DNA from: Chara braunii
Lineage: Eukaryota; Streptophyta; Charophyceae; Charales; Characeae
Direction of reading: 5' to 3'
Length of the DNA stretch: 21,915 nucleotides
Assembly (NCBI GenBank): GCA_003427395.1
Contig: BFEA01000037.1
Span: 1,355,845-1,377,759, forward strand
Part shown: positions 1 through 9,794 of the stretch, piece after piece
Numbering within the stretch: the stretch's first letter is position 1
How the letters are laid out: each line of letters begins with the position of its first letter
Translations under genes and position numbers: made by a program
Notes under the pieces: model-generated
What the model was told of the DNA's origin: nothing
Seen by the model: the letters and a program-made list of their open reading frames with translations, nothing else
Database searches by the model: none

Positions 1-792
1 GAACAGAAAGGAGGCAGGGTAGGGAGAAAAGAAGGAGAAGAGTGGCGACGAAGGTGAAGCCGACCGCCATAGTGATCGGAGGTGTTGACCGGGGTTGACC
101 GGCGTTGACCGGGAGTTGACCGGAGGTGTTGACCGGGGGTTGACTGCAGCGTTGACCCAGCGTTGACCAAGGCATTGACCAAGGCGTTGACCAAGCTGGA
201 GCTGGTATAATCTCGCCAAGCCTTCAGCCTATCCCCTCGCCCTATGGATGTGCACACACCGTGTGGTACTTGCTGAGTCAAGTATGTCTGTCTCTTCTTT
301 CTGCATTGAGTCTCTTTTGTCCAGGTGATAGGAACTCTGTGGATGAAGGATAGGGCCTTGTTGACCAAACCCACACGGGCTGAGTAGGGCTAAAGACTGT
401 GTCTGACGACTCGACTGTCCCGGAGGACACGAACCCTCCCAAGGACCGGTACTGACCGGCGGGCTGCTCGGTGTGGCACGGTAGGCCCAAAATCCGAGCT
501 GTGGGCTGCACAACAGGCCGTCTAAGTCTTGAGAAAACCTGCTGATCGCGTCGTCCTGTCTGCGACGTTCAATAATTCCTGAGGAGTTATGGGGGATCTC
601 CTTAAATGCCTCCTGATCAGCAACAGGTCTTGTGGTGACAGCCTTAGAGTAGGTCCAGGCTAGAGATCCTAGTTGACAGGATCCTTTCCGGATTTTGTAG
701 GTCCTTAGATTGAGTCAGTAGGTGTGTCAGTCAGGGGGAGTAGAGTTAAGTGGTGAGGAGTGGAACCGTTGTCTGGTTGTGCACCAATTACC
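1..792 (+). other. Non-coding leader upstream of retroelement E1 gag
   Basis: No convincing coding frame is present before the ATG at 793, and codon structure appears only from there. The stretch begins purine-rich, then carries a run of TTGACC motifs (85-191), then mixed sequence that would form the 5' untranslated leader and possibly the end of a 5' LTR. By eye I found no clear match to the sequence following the element's 3' end (6504-7387), so the 5' LTR is either mostly outside the window or too diverged to see. No primer-binding site is recognised. Confidence 0.45.
85..191 (+). repeat. Ten TTGAC(C/T) boxes at about 11-bp spacing
   Basis: TTGACC or TTGACT occurs at 85, 95, 105, 116, 129, 140, 152, 163, 175 and 186, giving intervals of 10-13 bp. 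The core equals the W-box bound by plant WRKY transcription factors (established knowledge). The spacing is close to one DNA helical turn. It can be read either as a degenerate 11-bp minisatellite or as a clustered regulatory array upstream of the retroelement. More copies of the same core occur at 357 and in a palindromic pair at 13305-13317. Confidence 0.7.
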
Positions 793-2955
793 ATGGTTGA
801 CACCCGTAGTGGGAAGAGTACTGCCCCCTCCGAGGCCGAGCAGGCCCGGATTGCTGCCCTTTTGAGAGAGAAAGAGGAGAGAAGGAGCTCCTTAAGCAGG
901 CGAAGTTAAAGGCCACTGAGGAGCAGGCGATGAAGAAGAAGAGATTGGAGGAGGAGATGTTGAGATTTCAAAAGGAGAAGATGATGTTGCTAGAGAGAGA
1001 GGAGGAGGAAAGAAGGGCTGCAGAGGAAGAAGCAGCAGCAGAGGAGGAGGAAGAAGAAGAAGAAGAGCCCCTTGAAAGAAGACGTGGAGAAGAGAGAGGG
1101 GAAGTAAGTGGCACGAAGGAGGAGGACAGATGGAGGGAGAAGAAGATTAGTGAATGGGTGGTTAACTTATCTTTTGGAGAAGATGAACAGGCACAATTAT
1201 ATGTGCCGCAGGAGGAGAGGGAGGCGTTTGCCAGGGCCCTGGAGCTGATAGAGGATCCCCTGGAACGCCAGGCGATAGAGGGTGAGAAAAAGATTGAGTG
1301 GAAGTTGAAGATGATGAGAGAAAAGAAGAGGAGGAGGTAGGAAGCTAGTAGAATAGCCGGGGAGGTTGAGCGAGTGCGAACCGGCAGGCAGGAGTTGCAG
1401 GCCCAAACAGAGGTCTCTGCCAAGCTAGACAAGATGATGGGCTTCCTAGAAGTCTTGAGCGAGGTCTGGCTGGAGGAGCACCAGGCCCGGAAGGGGCAAG
1501 AGGTGACCCTGCAAGCAATACGATCCGGGTTCAGAGAATTTGCGAGCGACGTGGGTCCGAAATTAGAAGATTGAGGGATGGCGTAGACAAGTCCTGCGCT
1601 GGCGCCATTGAGACCGCCAAAGTTGTGGCCACAACAGAGGCCACGGCGCGTCCCCGCAAAGAGCCAGTCAAGTTAAAATTCCCTGACCCATATAGCGGGG
1701 ATGAAATAGGAAAATTTCGATAACTGGGAGGCCAGTATAAACACATATGTCTTTTTACAGCACATAGCCCTTGAGGAACAAGTCCTCGTTGCCTTCCACG
1801 CCTTAAAAGACGAAGCAGCCAGCTTCACCAGGTCCCTTGCACGTGCCGCAGATTGCGAGCACAACATGATCGCATATTCTAGGCTTACCCCCCTCGCCAC
1901 TTTCCTCAAACTCCTGCGAGAGAGGTTTGCTGTCGTCACTAGAGGCGTCAGGGCCTCCGATAAGCTACAAACCATCCATTCACGACAGTAGAGGAGTGTA
2001 AGAGCACTCAAAGCTGTCATGGACGACTTGGTAGCCGTCCCGGACCAAGGGGTCACTGAGACCCAACTGGTTCAGTTGTTTTATCGTGCCATGCCAGAGC
2101 CCTTACGAGGGCACTTCTTTGACAAGACCCAACAGCCCAACATTACGTATGATGCGTTGAGTAGGGAGGTGGTCATGCTCTAGGCCAATTCAATGTCAGT
2201 TTCCACTTTCTGGCACAAAGATTTAGATAAGGGAAAGAAGTGGAAAGGGCGTACCATCTCTGGTCAGGTTAGGTTCAAGGATCATATGATCCTTACGTTG
2301 GAAGAAGGCGGTACTGACGAGGTCCCTTATAGTCAGATTGAGTGGGGCCTCGAGGAGGAGGACAGTAGCATAGGACAAGGGAGGTCGTATGCAGTTGTCG
2401 CGGTTGGAGGGAGGCCGCAAAGTAGAGGAGGAGGCCAGGGCCAAAGGGGCCAGGCCACTGGAGGCCGAGGATCAGGCGCTCAGGGGGTTGGCGGCCAAAG
2501 GAACCACCAAGAGGGAGGTAGGGGTCAAGGTCCCCCGCCAAATCGTCAAGGTCCCATTCGGTCCCCGTAGAGACGAGGTGGAGGATCACCTCAAAGGAGA
2601 GGAGGTTGGCACCCAGGTTGGCCGCGAGGCTGGCCCTAGGAAGACCTGGGCCTAGATCAGAAAGTCTGGCAGCAACGTATGGAGCAGGGGCAGTGCATCT
2701 ATTGTGGTGACCCTGCCCATATCATGAAATATTGTCCTAAGTATAGACAGGCCCGATGGGCTGCCCGGGAGTCAAAAGGCAGCCGCCGGTAGGGGTTGCA
2801 ACCGCCCCTACTATTAGGCCATGTGGGGAAGCCAGTGCTCACGTATAGGAAACTCCCACACCACATGAGCCTTCGGCAGAGGTTGCAGGCCCGTGCCTAG
2901 TTAGCTGTCCAGAGACTGCTTGTGTCAGCGTCTCTCTATTCACGTCCCTCACAGG
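793..2955 (+). pseudogene. gag: Ty3/gypsy gag (E1), frameshifted and stop-interrupted
   Basis: This is the capsid/nucleocapsid protein gene of a Ty3/gypsy retrotransposon. It begins MVDTRSGKST at 793, followed by a charged Glu/Lys/Arg coiled-coil-like region (about 870-1340) with a long poly-Glu run at about 1030-1065, then the capsid region with the LxxxFxRAMPEPLR-type signature near 2075-2105. A CCHC zinc knuckle (C-x2-C-x4-H-x4-C) lies at 2694-2735. A Gly/Arg/Gln-rich stretch (about 2390-2650) precedes the knuckle. The reading frame moves 1 to 0 near 888, 0 to 2 near 1571 and back to 0 near 1716. In-frame stops in the restored frame are all TAG: 1338, 1989, 2181, 2568, 2637, 2790 and 2898. 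The domain order and the downstream pol make the identification firm. The gene cannot be functional as read. Confidence 0.85.
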
Positions 2956-2956
2956 C

Positions 2957-3487
2957 GTGGCAGAGGAATTGAAGGAGAGGATGCCCATCTGGGCCAAGAT
3001 GAAGAAAGATAGTAAAGGGCAGCTAGTATTAGTTGATGTAGAGGTTTTTAGAAGTAGAGTAGGGACCCTTATAGATTCAGGGGCTACCCGTAGCTATATT
3101 AGCCGTAGAGCGCTGAAGAAGCTGAGGCTAGGATTGAAAGTCCAGAAGTTGGAAGACCCCATAGTTAGTGTCCTCGAAAACAACCGCACGATGCGAGTTG
3201 AGGATTACGTAGAGGGAGTCCAGGCGTATTTCCGCCTAGAGAAAGATGGGAAGGTGGAGAAAGTTCTTCATTCCCTGACTCTCCTCGTACAGGATGACCT
3301 TCCGTTTGACATAGTCCTAGGCATGGACTGGGGAGAGGCAGCAGGGGCCACACTCCGCTTGAGAGAGCATGAGTGTAGGCTCCCTAGTCTGTTTGGCGAG
3401 CTTAAGATAGCCCGCCTGTTCTATGTGTCTGGAGTAGATAACTCCTTGGCACATTGTTGTTTCAGTGCTCCACGTTTGCGCGACTAG
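2957..3487 (+). pseudogene. Retroviral-type aspartic protease of E1
   Basis: This is the pepsin-like protease that would cleave the element's polyprotein. The active-site motif is DSGATRSYIS, with the catalytic Asp codon at 3074-3076. The second conserved strand, DIVLGMDW, lies near 3309-3332. The segment is in frame 2, whereas gag ends in frame 0 and reverse transcriptase continues in frame 1, so this piece is bounded by frameshifts on both sides. There is no true start: the first codon here is GTG within what should be a continuous gag-pol. The segment itself has no internal stop over 176 codons and is the best-preserved part of the 5' half. Confidence 0.85.
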
Positions 3488-4525
3488 TGAGGAAGGAGCA
3501 GTTAGAGGAGCAGGTCTTCGTAGTGTATGTTAGACTTGTCACTGAGCCTAATCAAAAGGATAGTTCCACGGATCCAGCCATTGCCAAGCTGCTGGAGGAG
3601 TTTAAGGACCTCACTGAGCCGTCGGTAGGAGTAGTGCCGCAGCCGATCCAGCACAGGATAGACATAGAGCCTGGCAGTAAAACTCCTAAGGGCGCAGTCT
3701 ACAAGATGTCCCCTAGAGAGTTAGAGGAGTTGTGCAAGCATTTGGATGAGCTCCTTGAGAAGGGTTGGATTCGGCCCAGTTCGTCTCCTTTTGGAGCACC
3801 AGTTTTATTTGTCCCCAAGAAGGAAGGAGAGTTGCACATGGGTATAGACTATAGGGGTCTGAATGCGATTACCGTTAAGAATGTTGAACCACTGCCCAGG
3901 ATAGATGATCTCTTAGACCGGGTGCAGGGTTGCAAGTATTTCTCAAAGATAGACTTAAAGTTCGGGATCATCAGATAGAGGTTCATCCTGATGACCAGTA
4001 CAAGACTGCATTCATGACTAGATACGGGCATTACGAGTTCATAGTGATGCCCTTTGGACTGACCAACGCACCAGCTACGTTTCAGCGTTGTATGAACGAT
4101 TTGTTTAGGCCTTGGTTAGATAGATTTGTCGTAGTATATCTAGACGACATCTTAGTTTTCAGTAGGACCCTCCAAGAGCATTAGGGTCACTTGAGGCAGG
4201 TCTTGGAGAAGCTCAGAGAGGCTAACTTCAAGATCAACGCGAAGAAGTGCGAATGGGCCAAACACAAGTTTTGTACTTGGGCCACGTGTTAGATGGAGAC
4301 GGCATGAAGCATGAGGACAGTAAGCTAGCGACGATTAGAGATTGGTCGACGTCCCGCACGATGACTGAGTTGCGGTCGTTCCTAGGCTTAGCTAACTACT
4401 ATAGGAAGTTCGTCAGGAACTTCTCCACTATCGCCGCTCCCCTTCGCAGGTTGCTCAAGAAAGAGGCAATCTGGCAATGGGATAAGATTTGTACGCCTGC
4501 GCTAAAGAAGTTGAAGCGTCGTTAA
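3454..4525 (+). pseudogene. Reverse transcriptase domain of E1 pol
   Basis: This is the RNA-dependent DNA polymerase of the element. It shows the [20 protein letters not shown] palm entry (about 3760-3825), the [11 protein letters not shown] motif, KIDLKFG where KIDLxSGYHQ is expected, [13 protein letters not shown], and the catalytic YLDD box at 4137-4148. The thumb region LGHVLDGDG...FLGLANYYRKF follows up to about 4420. The frame moves 1 to 0 near 3960, passes a TAG at 4182-4184, then moves to 2 near 4255. The YLDD aspartates are intact although the frame is broken. The domain order PR-RT-RNase H-IN is that of Ty3/gypsy rather than Ty1/copia. Confidence 0.9.
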
Positions 4526-4960
4526 TAGAGTATCATGTCCTCAAAGTAGCAGATCCGTCCCTGCCATTTGTCATCACCACGGACGCGAGTCAGTATGGTA
4601 TAGGCACCGTGTTACAGCAAGACGACGGCAATGGCTATAGACCCGTAGAGTTCATGTCAGCGAGGATGCCCTCAAAGAAGGTTGATACCTCGACGTACGA
4701 GAGAGAACTCTACGCTCTCAGGCAGGCTCTAGAGCAGTGGAAGCATTATTTGCTTGGGAGGCACTTCAAAGTGTACTCCGACCACGAGACTCTTAGATGG
4801 TTGAAGACAGGCCAAGATGACACCTAAGTTGACTAGGTGGGCCGTTGAGTTAGACCAGTACGACTTTGAGCTCAAGCTAGTTAAGGGCAAGTACAATGTA
4901 GTTGCGGATGCTCTGAGTAGGAGGTCAAACTACTTTGGAGCCATAGTTCACTATCTGGAC
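4489..4960 (+). pseudogene. RNase H domain of E1 pol
   Basis: This is the ribonuclease H that degrades RNA in the RNA-DNA hybrid during reverse transcription. Characteristic segments are TTDASQYGIG (first catalytic Asp), YERELYAL (catalytic Glu) and VYSDHETLRWL (second catalytic Asp), followed by [14 protein letters not shown] and the ADALSRR end motif near 4906-4923. It starts in frame 1, having shifted from frame 2 near 4495, and moves to frame 2 near 4810. It joins the integrase through a short tether with a TAG at 4976-4978. Confidence 0.88.
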
Positions 4961-6220
4961 ATAGGGAGTGACCTGTAGGAGAAAGTTAGACAGGCTTATG
5001 CGCAGGACCCTGTTTACAGTGACCTCCTCAAGAAAGTCAAGGAGGCCCTAGAGACCGAGCCAGATTACCTCACCACAAAAGGGTTGTTATTTGAGAAGAC
5101 TAATGTAGTAGACCGCCTATGCGTTCCCAATAGTGAGGAGATCCGCAGTCTGATCCTAGGGGAATGCCATGATACAAAGGGACGCTTCGGTTGGCAAAAG
5201 ACTTTGGCCAACCTCATGCACGCGTATACATGGCCAAGAATGAAAAACGACTGTATAGAGTATGTCCGCAGCTGTAAAGTCTGTCAAAGGAACAAGACTA
5301 CTACGCGTGCCCCTCTAGGTCTTCTCAGACCCTTGCCTATTCCAGACCAGCCTGGAGACTCAGTCTCCATCGACTTCATGGATGCCGGTGTCAAGAGTAG
5401 GCACGACAAGAGCCAAGTCATGGTTGTAGTTGATAGGTTTAGCAAGTATGCTATTTTTGTTCCTTTGCCTGCAGAGGCACGTACAGAGTTAGTTATTCAG
5501 AAGTTTTTCGACTTTTGGGTTAGCGAGCATGGCGTCCCATTGTCTATTGTTAGTGATAGAGACACCCACTTCACTAGCCAGAACTGGCAGGAACTCATGA
5601 GAGTCTATGGATCTAAGTTGTTGATGTCGTCTGGCCGCCATCCAGAGACTAACGGTCAGACAAAGCAGATGAACAAGATCCTGCAGCAAGTTCTGCGCAT
5701 GTACATCAGACCGGATCAGATTAACTGGGACGAGATGTTACCCAAGGTAGCCAGTGCATACAATAATAGCGTGCATTTGTCCACCTGTCGCACTCCCAAC
5801 GAGTTGCACAAGTCCTTTAGACCACGTAGACCGTTTGAGTGACTTAACCGGGATCAGATTCACAGGCTACCGCCCAATACCAGGGAGTTCGCGATACAGC
5901 AGGAGAAAGAGATAGCCACTGTTGTTGAGAACCTCAGGAAGGCCCCACACCGGATGATAGAATAGGCTAATAAGCACCGTCGCCCGTCACAGTTCCAAGT
6001 AGGCGACTTGATCTGGGTCAAGTCTAAAGAGTTTGCTCCTGAGGAAAACATCTCGCAGAAGTTACTGTCTGCGTATAGAGGACCGTGGCCAGTTCTAAAA
6101 GTTAAGGGCAGAGAGGATGGGCCGTCCTACAGCATAGAGATCCCAGCACACCTCCACCCCTACCCTGTGTTTCACGCATCAAAGTTGTTGCCGTGTCACA
6201 AGTCAACAGTTTCCATCTAG
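4930..6220 (+). pseudogene. Integrase of E1, catalytic Glu replaced by Lys
   Basis: This is the enzyme that would insert element cDNA into the genome. It keeps one frame (2) from about 4810 to 6220, with in-frame stops TAG 4976, TGA 5840 and TAG 5963. The HHCC zinc region keeps the first His (5168) and both Cys (CKVCQRN), but the second His position is Arg (CGC, 5183-5185, in KGRFG). In the D,D-35-E core, Asp codons stand at 5372 and 5555. The codon exactly 36 positions further (5663-5665, in GQTKQ) is AAG for Lys instead of Glu. The C-terminal region includes PHRMIE, RPSQFQVGD and AYRGPWPV, the GPY-type module of chromoviral integrases. The protein is therefore catalytically dead by sequence as well as interrupted. 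Confidence 0.88.
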
Positions 6221-6227
6221 ACAGTCC

Positions 6228-6458
6228 ATGATCCCTCCAAACATGGACGGGAGATACGACATTGACGACATTGTAGGTGAAGATGTGTTCAGAACAGGAG
6301 GTAGAGGTCGTCCACAAAAGCAGTATAAGGTCCGGTTTGCGTATCAGGAACCGGAGGATGACCGCTGGTTTACTAGAGCAGAACTTCTAGAGACAGCTCC
6401 CGATATAGTTAGAGCCTACGAAAGAGATCAGAAAGGTAAAGGTCCTGCCTTGGACTGA
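6228..6458 (+). pseudogene. Chromodomain at the integrase C-terminus of E1
   Basis: This frame-0 segment continues the integrase after a frameshift near 6200-6218. It contains DIDDIVGEDVF, QYKVRFAYQEPEDDRWFTR and LLETAPDIVRAYERD. That matches the chromodomain pattern of a beta strand, a three-strand sheet with an aromatic residue, and a C-terminal helix ending in Tyr-Glu. In chromoviruses this module is thought to direct insertion toward modified histones. The usual WKGY is changed to RFAY. It ends with TGA at 6456-6458 and is followed five bases later by the conserved terminal block. Confidence 0.75.
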
Positions 6459-6462
6459 ATTA

Positions 6463-6503
6463 TTCTCGGAGGACCTCGAATTTAGGCCGGCGGGAGTGAA
6501 ACG
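6463..6503 (+). promoter_or_regulatory. Polypurine-tract / 3' LTR start block of E1
   Basis: This 41-base non-coding block is repeated with two mismatches at 8022-8062, in each case just after a chromodomain stop. It contains the GGAGGACCTC and GGCCGGC elements and ends GGCGGGAG followed by TGAAACG. The purine stretch followed by TG fits a polypurine primer tract next to the first bases of a 3' LTR (TG at 6497). This assignment is inferred from position and conservation. The matching 5' LTR start is not in the window. Confidence 0.55.
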
Positions 6504-7387
6504 GTATTCACCAGTTCGCAGTAGCTGATGCAGATCCCAGGGCTCGATCCCTAGCCCCCACCTTACCTGTGTACAGTATCTGTGTCGACCCCTAGAGTTG
6601 AACCTGCGACCTGTGTATTTGTAACAGTTAGTAGGTTGTAGTAGGGTCCATAGGTAGCAGGGGTTCGATTTGTAGACCTGTCGGGTAGGAGTCTCAGTCA
6701 GGTCTAGAAGTCGTAATTGTGCCTTTCTCGAAGAGTCAAGGTCGTAGCTGCTACAGTACAGAAAGGCCAAGTCTACGGCCTTCCGGAAGGTTCGAGTAGT
6801 GGCCTTTCAGAGTTTCGCACGTTTAGGCTGAGGCAAGTGGGCAAGTGGTGAGGCAAGCGGTGGAGTCTACCCGTGCTGAGTCAGCAGTCCCAGTCCTAGG
6901 CAGTCCTGGTCCAGTCAAGCAAGTACCGCATTGGACTGTGTGCACTACGGGCATGGGAAAGGGCCCAGACCAACGAGTTGCAGAAGTATAAATCAAGAGG
7001 AAGCCCCCAGCCATTCATTCATTCCTGTGTGAGCCATGCGGAAGCGCTGCCACAAGCGACTTGTAGGAGGTGGTCTGCAGTGAGCCCGCGGACGAAGTGG
7101 GCGAGAGAGAAGGAGCGTAGCCATAGCGATAGGGTAGTAGCGGCCATAGCCGCCATAGCTGTAGGTAGAGTTCAGTGTATGTGTGTGAGTGTGTTCAGAG
7201 TATCGCATGTGGGATATCCAGGGTGGTCCTCTGTATGCGAACAGAGAGTTGTGTGGGCGCTGAGTCGCCATAGCCATCGAAGTGAACTTGTATCTGATCT
7301 GTGTTCTCGGTTACCATATCTCCGAGTTCTGAGTGGGGGCTTGTCGCCAGTTTGCTGCGCACCTGTTTGCATGCATGAGAAGTGTGA
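6497..7387 (+). repeat. Probable 3' LTR or downstream non-coding region of E1
   Basis: There is no conserved coding sequence here. The region starts with TGAAACGG after the polypurine tract, has a TATAAAT box at 6987-6993 as expected for the U3 promoter of an LTR, and runs to the point where the second element fragment begins (about 7388). The length of about 890 bp is plausible for a plant-type LTR. The right border is not defined by a clear CA end, and no partner LTR can be aligned, so the call rests on position, the TG start and the TATA box. Confidence 0.45.
6987..6993 (+). promoter_or_regulatory. TATA box in the putative 3' LTR
   Basis: TATAAAT follows a GC-richer stretch and lies about 490 bp into the putative LTR, where a U3 promoter would be. 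It has no protein-coding gene directly downstream. It is called only because it coincides with an LTR-like context. Confidence 0.35.
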
Positions 7388-8010
7388 ATGAGAGCGAGTC
7401 TGATTGCACTAAACCCTGATCAAGTGCAGAGACTTCCACCAGGAACCAGGGAATTTGCTATTCAGTATCAGAAAGACCTGGAAAAAGTTAAAGAGAATAT
7501 TAGTAAGGCACATCACCAGATGATAGAACGGGCTAATAAGCACCACAGGCCTTCTCAATGGTCTGGGTAAAGTCAAAAGAATTTCTCCCTTAGGAGAACA
7601 TTTCCCATAAATTGTTGCCTGCCTATAGAGGACCGTGGCAGATTCTTGACGTGATTGGTGATGTGGATGGTCCTTCTTATGTTGTTGAAATTCCTCCACA
7701 ATTGCACACTCATCCGGTGTTTCATGCATCAAAGTTGCTCCCTTGTGTTAGTAATGATCTATTCCCAACTCGCAGATCTATGATTCCCCCGGATATGGAT
7801 GGAAAATATGGTGTAGATCGGATTGTTGGAGAAGATATTTATAGATCTGGGCGTAGGGGTAGGCCACAGCGACAGTATAAGGTTAGATTTGTCTATCAAG
7901 GACCTTCAGAAGATCGCTGGTTTACAAGGGATGAACTAATTGAGACGGCACCGCATATTGTGTCTTATTATGAGAGAGCTGAAAGAGGAATTAACATAAT
8001 TGACAGATAA
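7388..8010 (+). pseudogene. Truncated second chromovirus copy (E2): integrase C-terminus plus chromodomain
   Basis: This segment is colinear with 5845-6458 of E1: DQVQRLPPGTREFAIQ, MIERANKHHRPSQW, AYRGPWQILDV, VFHASKLLPC, then DRIVGEDIYRSG, QYKVRFVYQ, RWFTRDELIE and YYERAERG. All of gag, PR, RT, RNase H and the integrase core are missing, so homology starts abruptly near 7400. Relative to E1 a short deletion after RPSQ (around 7555) shifts the frame from 2 to 1, and an in-frame TAG sits at 7591-7593. From about 7594 to the stop at 8008-8010 the frame is open. Protein identity to E1 is clear, but the DNA is diverged enough that this is not a recent tandem duplicate. Confidence 0.82.
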
Positions 8011-8021
8011 AGTTGATAACT

Positions 8022-8062
8022 TTCTCGGAGGACCTCGAAATTAGGCCGGCGAGAGTGAAACG
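8022..8062 (+). promoter_or_regulatory. Polypurine-tract / LTR start block of E2
   Basis: This is the counterpart of 6463-6503 with 39 of 41 bases identical, ending GGCGAGAG then TGAAACG (TG at 8056). It follows the E2 stop codon by 11 bases. The block is markedly more similar between E1 and E2 than the coding sequence just before it, which suggests a functional cis element. Polypurine tract plus LTR terminus is the simplest reading. Confidence 0.55.
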
Positions 8063-8610
8063 TCTTACACGATTCAGACCCCAAATTCGAGTTTTAGGGT
8101 CAGAGGCCTGGGCCAAGAAAGGCCAATTCGGTCAGTTTCAGGAAAGTCACAGTTGGGTACCTGTTACATCTTCGACGCCACACGGGCCCTACCGGACCCG
8201 ACTTAGGGCCAGAGGGACACAGCAGGGCCTAAAGACCCGGACTTGGGGTACAGCAAGCCGTAAAGGCCACAGTTTTGGACCAGACCCAACGGGCAGGCCC
8301 AAACGACATTACCGTTTGGGCCCGGCGGCGCTTTTGAGGCTGCCGCCCGCCGGTCTGATCTGAACCGTCGATCTGGACGGTTCAGGTCACGACCAGGCCT
8401 CGCAGCATTGAGGCCGACCTCGTTTTCACCGGTACTTATACCGGTCCACGCTCATTCTGAGGCATCGAGCCACTGGCATGCTGCATCAGCGCCAGTGCGT
8501 ATCGGTTGAGGCAGAGCGCTATTCTTAGCGCAGGAGCGGAGCAGCAGCAGCAACGCAAGCTAGCGCAGCAGTAGCGCCGAGAAGAGGAGCCAGGCAACGT
8601 TCATCAGCGC
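8063..8610 (+). repeat. GC-rich non-coding region, probable LTR remnant of E2
   Basis: No supported gene is visible. After the LTR-like start the sequence becomes GC-rich. A perfect 10-bp inverted repeat CTGAACCGTC / GACGGTTCAG (8360-8369 and 8376-8385) has a 6-base loop. A weak TATA-like ACTTATACC occurs near 8434. A run of AGC/GCA triplets covers about 8535-8575. An open frame at 8013-8363 has no domain and a composition typical of non-coding GC-rich DNA. Confidence 0.4.
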
Positions 8611-8999
8611 ATGACGGCCATAACCGCCTTCGACGCAGACAACGGCCAGGTACCAGGAGACGAGGTCTCTTCCTCCCTCCACGGTCCCGGCTCCCCTCCT
8701 CACCTCCTCCTCCTCTGCCATCTCTTCTCTTCTTCTTCTTCTTCTCCTTCTCTTCTTCTTCTTCTGCCCCTGCAGAAAGCCTGCTTCGTCGTCCTAGACG
8801 CCAACTTCGACCTACTTCCCAACCTCAACTTACTCCCCTTTCCTTCATCTCTGTTCTTGGACGAAGAAGAACCCGTTCATTCTCCCCACCACGGCCCTCC
8901 CCAACATCCCGTCCTCGTCTTTTGCCGCCCCAAGCATCCTTATCACGCCTGCAACGCTCTTCGACTGCAGACCTTTCTGCAACGCGGCAAACACAAAAC
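8611..8999 (+). other. Pyrimidine-rich stretch upstream of the Josephin-like region
   Basis: Frame 1 stays open here, but the predicted peptide is Ser/Leu/Pro-rich because of (TCT/CTT)n and shows no domain. A long polypyrimidine run (about 8690-8772) ends CCCCTGCAG at 8775, an excellent candidate 3' splice site, so this could be the end of an intron or a 5' untranslated region of the following gene. No matching 5' splice site could be assigned. Confidence 0.3.
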
Positions 9000-9530
9000 A
9001 TGAGGGATGATGGCGAGGGGCTATCCGAGGATGAACTTGGCAAGGGGACTGTAGGAGATTCTGTAGAAAATCTGCTTGACTGGCCTCCACCGAATTTGTG
9101 TGGGCTCGCTGCTACTAACATCTGCCTGCAATCCTATTATTCGGAACCATATACTCGCTCGGATTTCTTGGCCATTGTTGTCGATCTTGATGCTCAGGAA
9201 CGTGAGTTATATGGCAATAATCTGACTCTGCATCCCCCACAGGATAGTAATTACACTCGACATGGGGGAGTCAATGTCTCTGTTTTGAAGTGCTTTGATA
9301 AGGCGTCGGCTTGATATGCATCGTGCCCCTTCGGATGGCGACCCGGACCACTGTTCGCACGTTTGTGCCTATATTCTACATACTCCTGGCCACTACACCG
9401 CTCTTGTCCGTGCCTCTGGTTCTTGGGAATTATGGAATGGCGGCGCTATGGTGCAAACTATTACTGCCATCTGTGATCTCGTGCGTAATTACCCTAACCT
9501 GCAACTGTTCCAGGTCATTGACCCTATGGG
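9000..9530 (+). pseudogene. Josephin-like cysteine protease (deubiquitinase) domain, frameshifted
   Basis: The Josephin family (ataxin-3-like) are cysteine proteases that remove ubiquitin. From a plausible ATG at 9000 the frame-0 protein shows an acidic N-terminus, then LCGLAATNICLQSYY, in which the Cys codon 9099-9101 (residue 34) and the downstream Asn and Leu-Gln fit the Josephin nucleophile motif. Next come DFLAIVVDLDAQERELY, matching the helix that follows, and GGVNVSVLKCF. The frame then moves to 1 near 9310 (one extra base around GGCTTGAT is the simplest cause), and HTPGHYTALVR (catalytic His codon 9391-9393), SWELWNGG (Asn codon 9436-9438) and YPNLQLFQV complete the Cys-His-Asn layout. 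The family call is by pattern recognition only. The frameshift could be an assembly error, so 'pseudogene' is provisional. Confidence 0.55.
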
Positions 9531-9780
9531 TACCTCGTGTACTTCCATGCCCGCCTCTACGCCTATCTCTGTGCCTGCCTCCGTACCCGTCTCTGTGCCT
9601 GTTTGTGTGTCTGTCTCCTTCCAGATTACCGACTCTGTGGGTACTACGTGTACTTCCGTCTCCGCCTCTGCACCTGTCTCTGTGCCTGCCTCCACATCTG
9701 TCTCCATGCCCGTTTCTGTGTCTGCCTCCGTGCCTACCTCCATGTCTGTCACCGTGCCTGCTTTAGTCTTCATTCCCCCA
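9519..9780 (+). repeat. Ser/Val/Pro-rich tandem repeat linking Josephin and RING segments
   Basis: This segment is low-complexity coding, with many SVPVSVPAS-like units in frame 1. At a larger scale a unit of about 110 bp is repeated: GACCCTATGGGTACCTCGTG near 9519 and GACTCTGTGGGTACTACGTG near 9630 each start a block followed by C(C/T)GTxTCTGTGCCTGCC runs. It would encode a flexible linker that is continuous in frame with the Josephin C-terminal half. Length variation between individuals is likely for such a minisatellite. Confidence 0.65.
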
Positions 9781-9794
9781 CATGTTGCACTAAC

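Noticed and set aside
968-1432. Antisense Ser-rich frame opposite gag
   Set aside because: It mirrors the Glu/Lys-rich gag coding strand, and no domain is present.
793-2955. Use of a variant genetic code (UAG as an amino acid)
   Set aside because: Independent frameshifts and an inactivated integrase show the element is dead, so decay explains the stops more simply.
6655-6690. tRNA-like GGTTCGA motif in the putative LTR
   Set aside because: It is an isolated motif without a cloverleaf.
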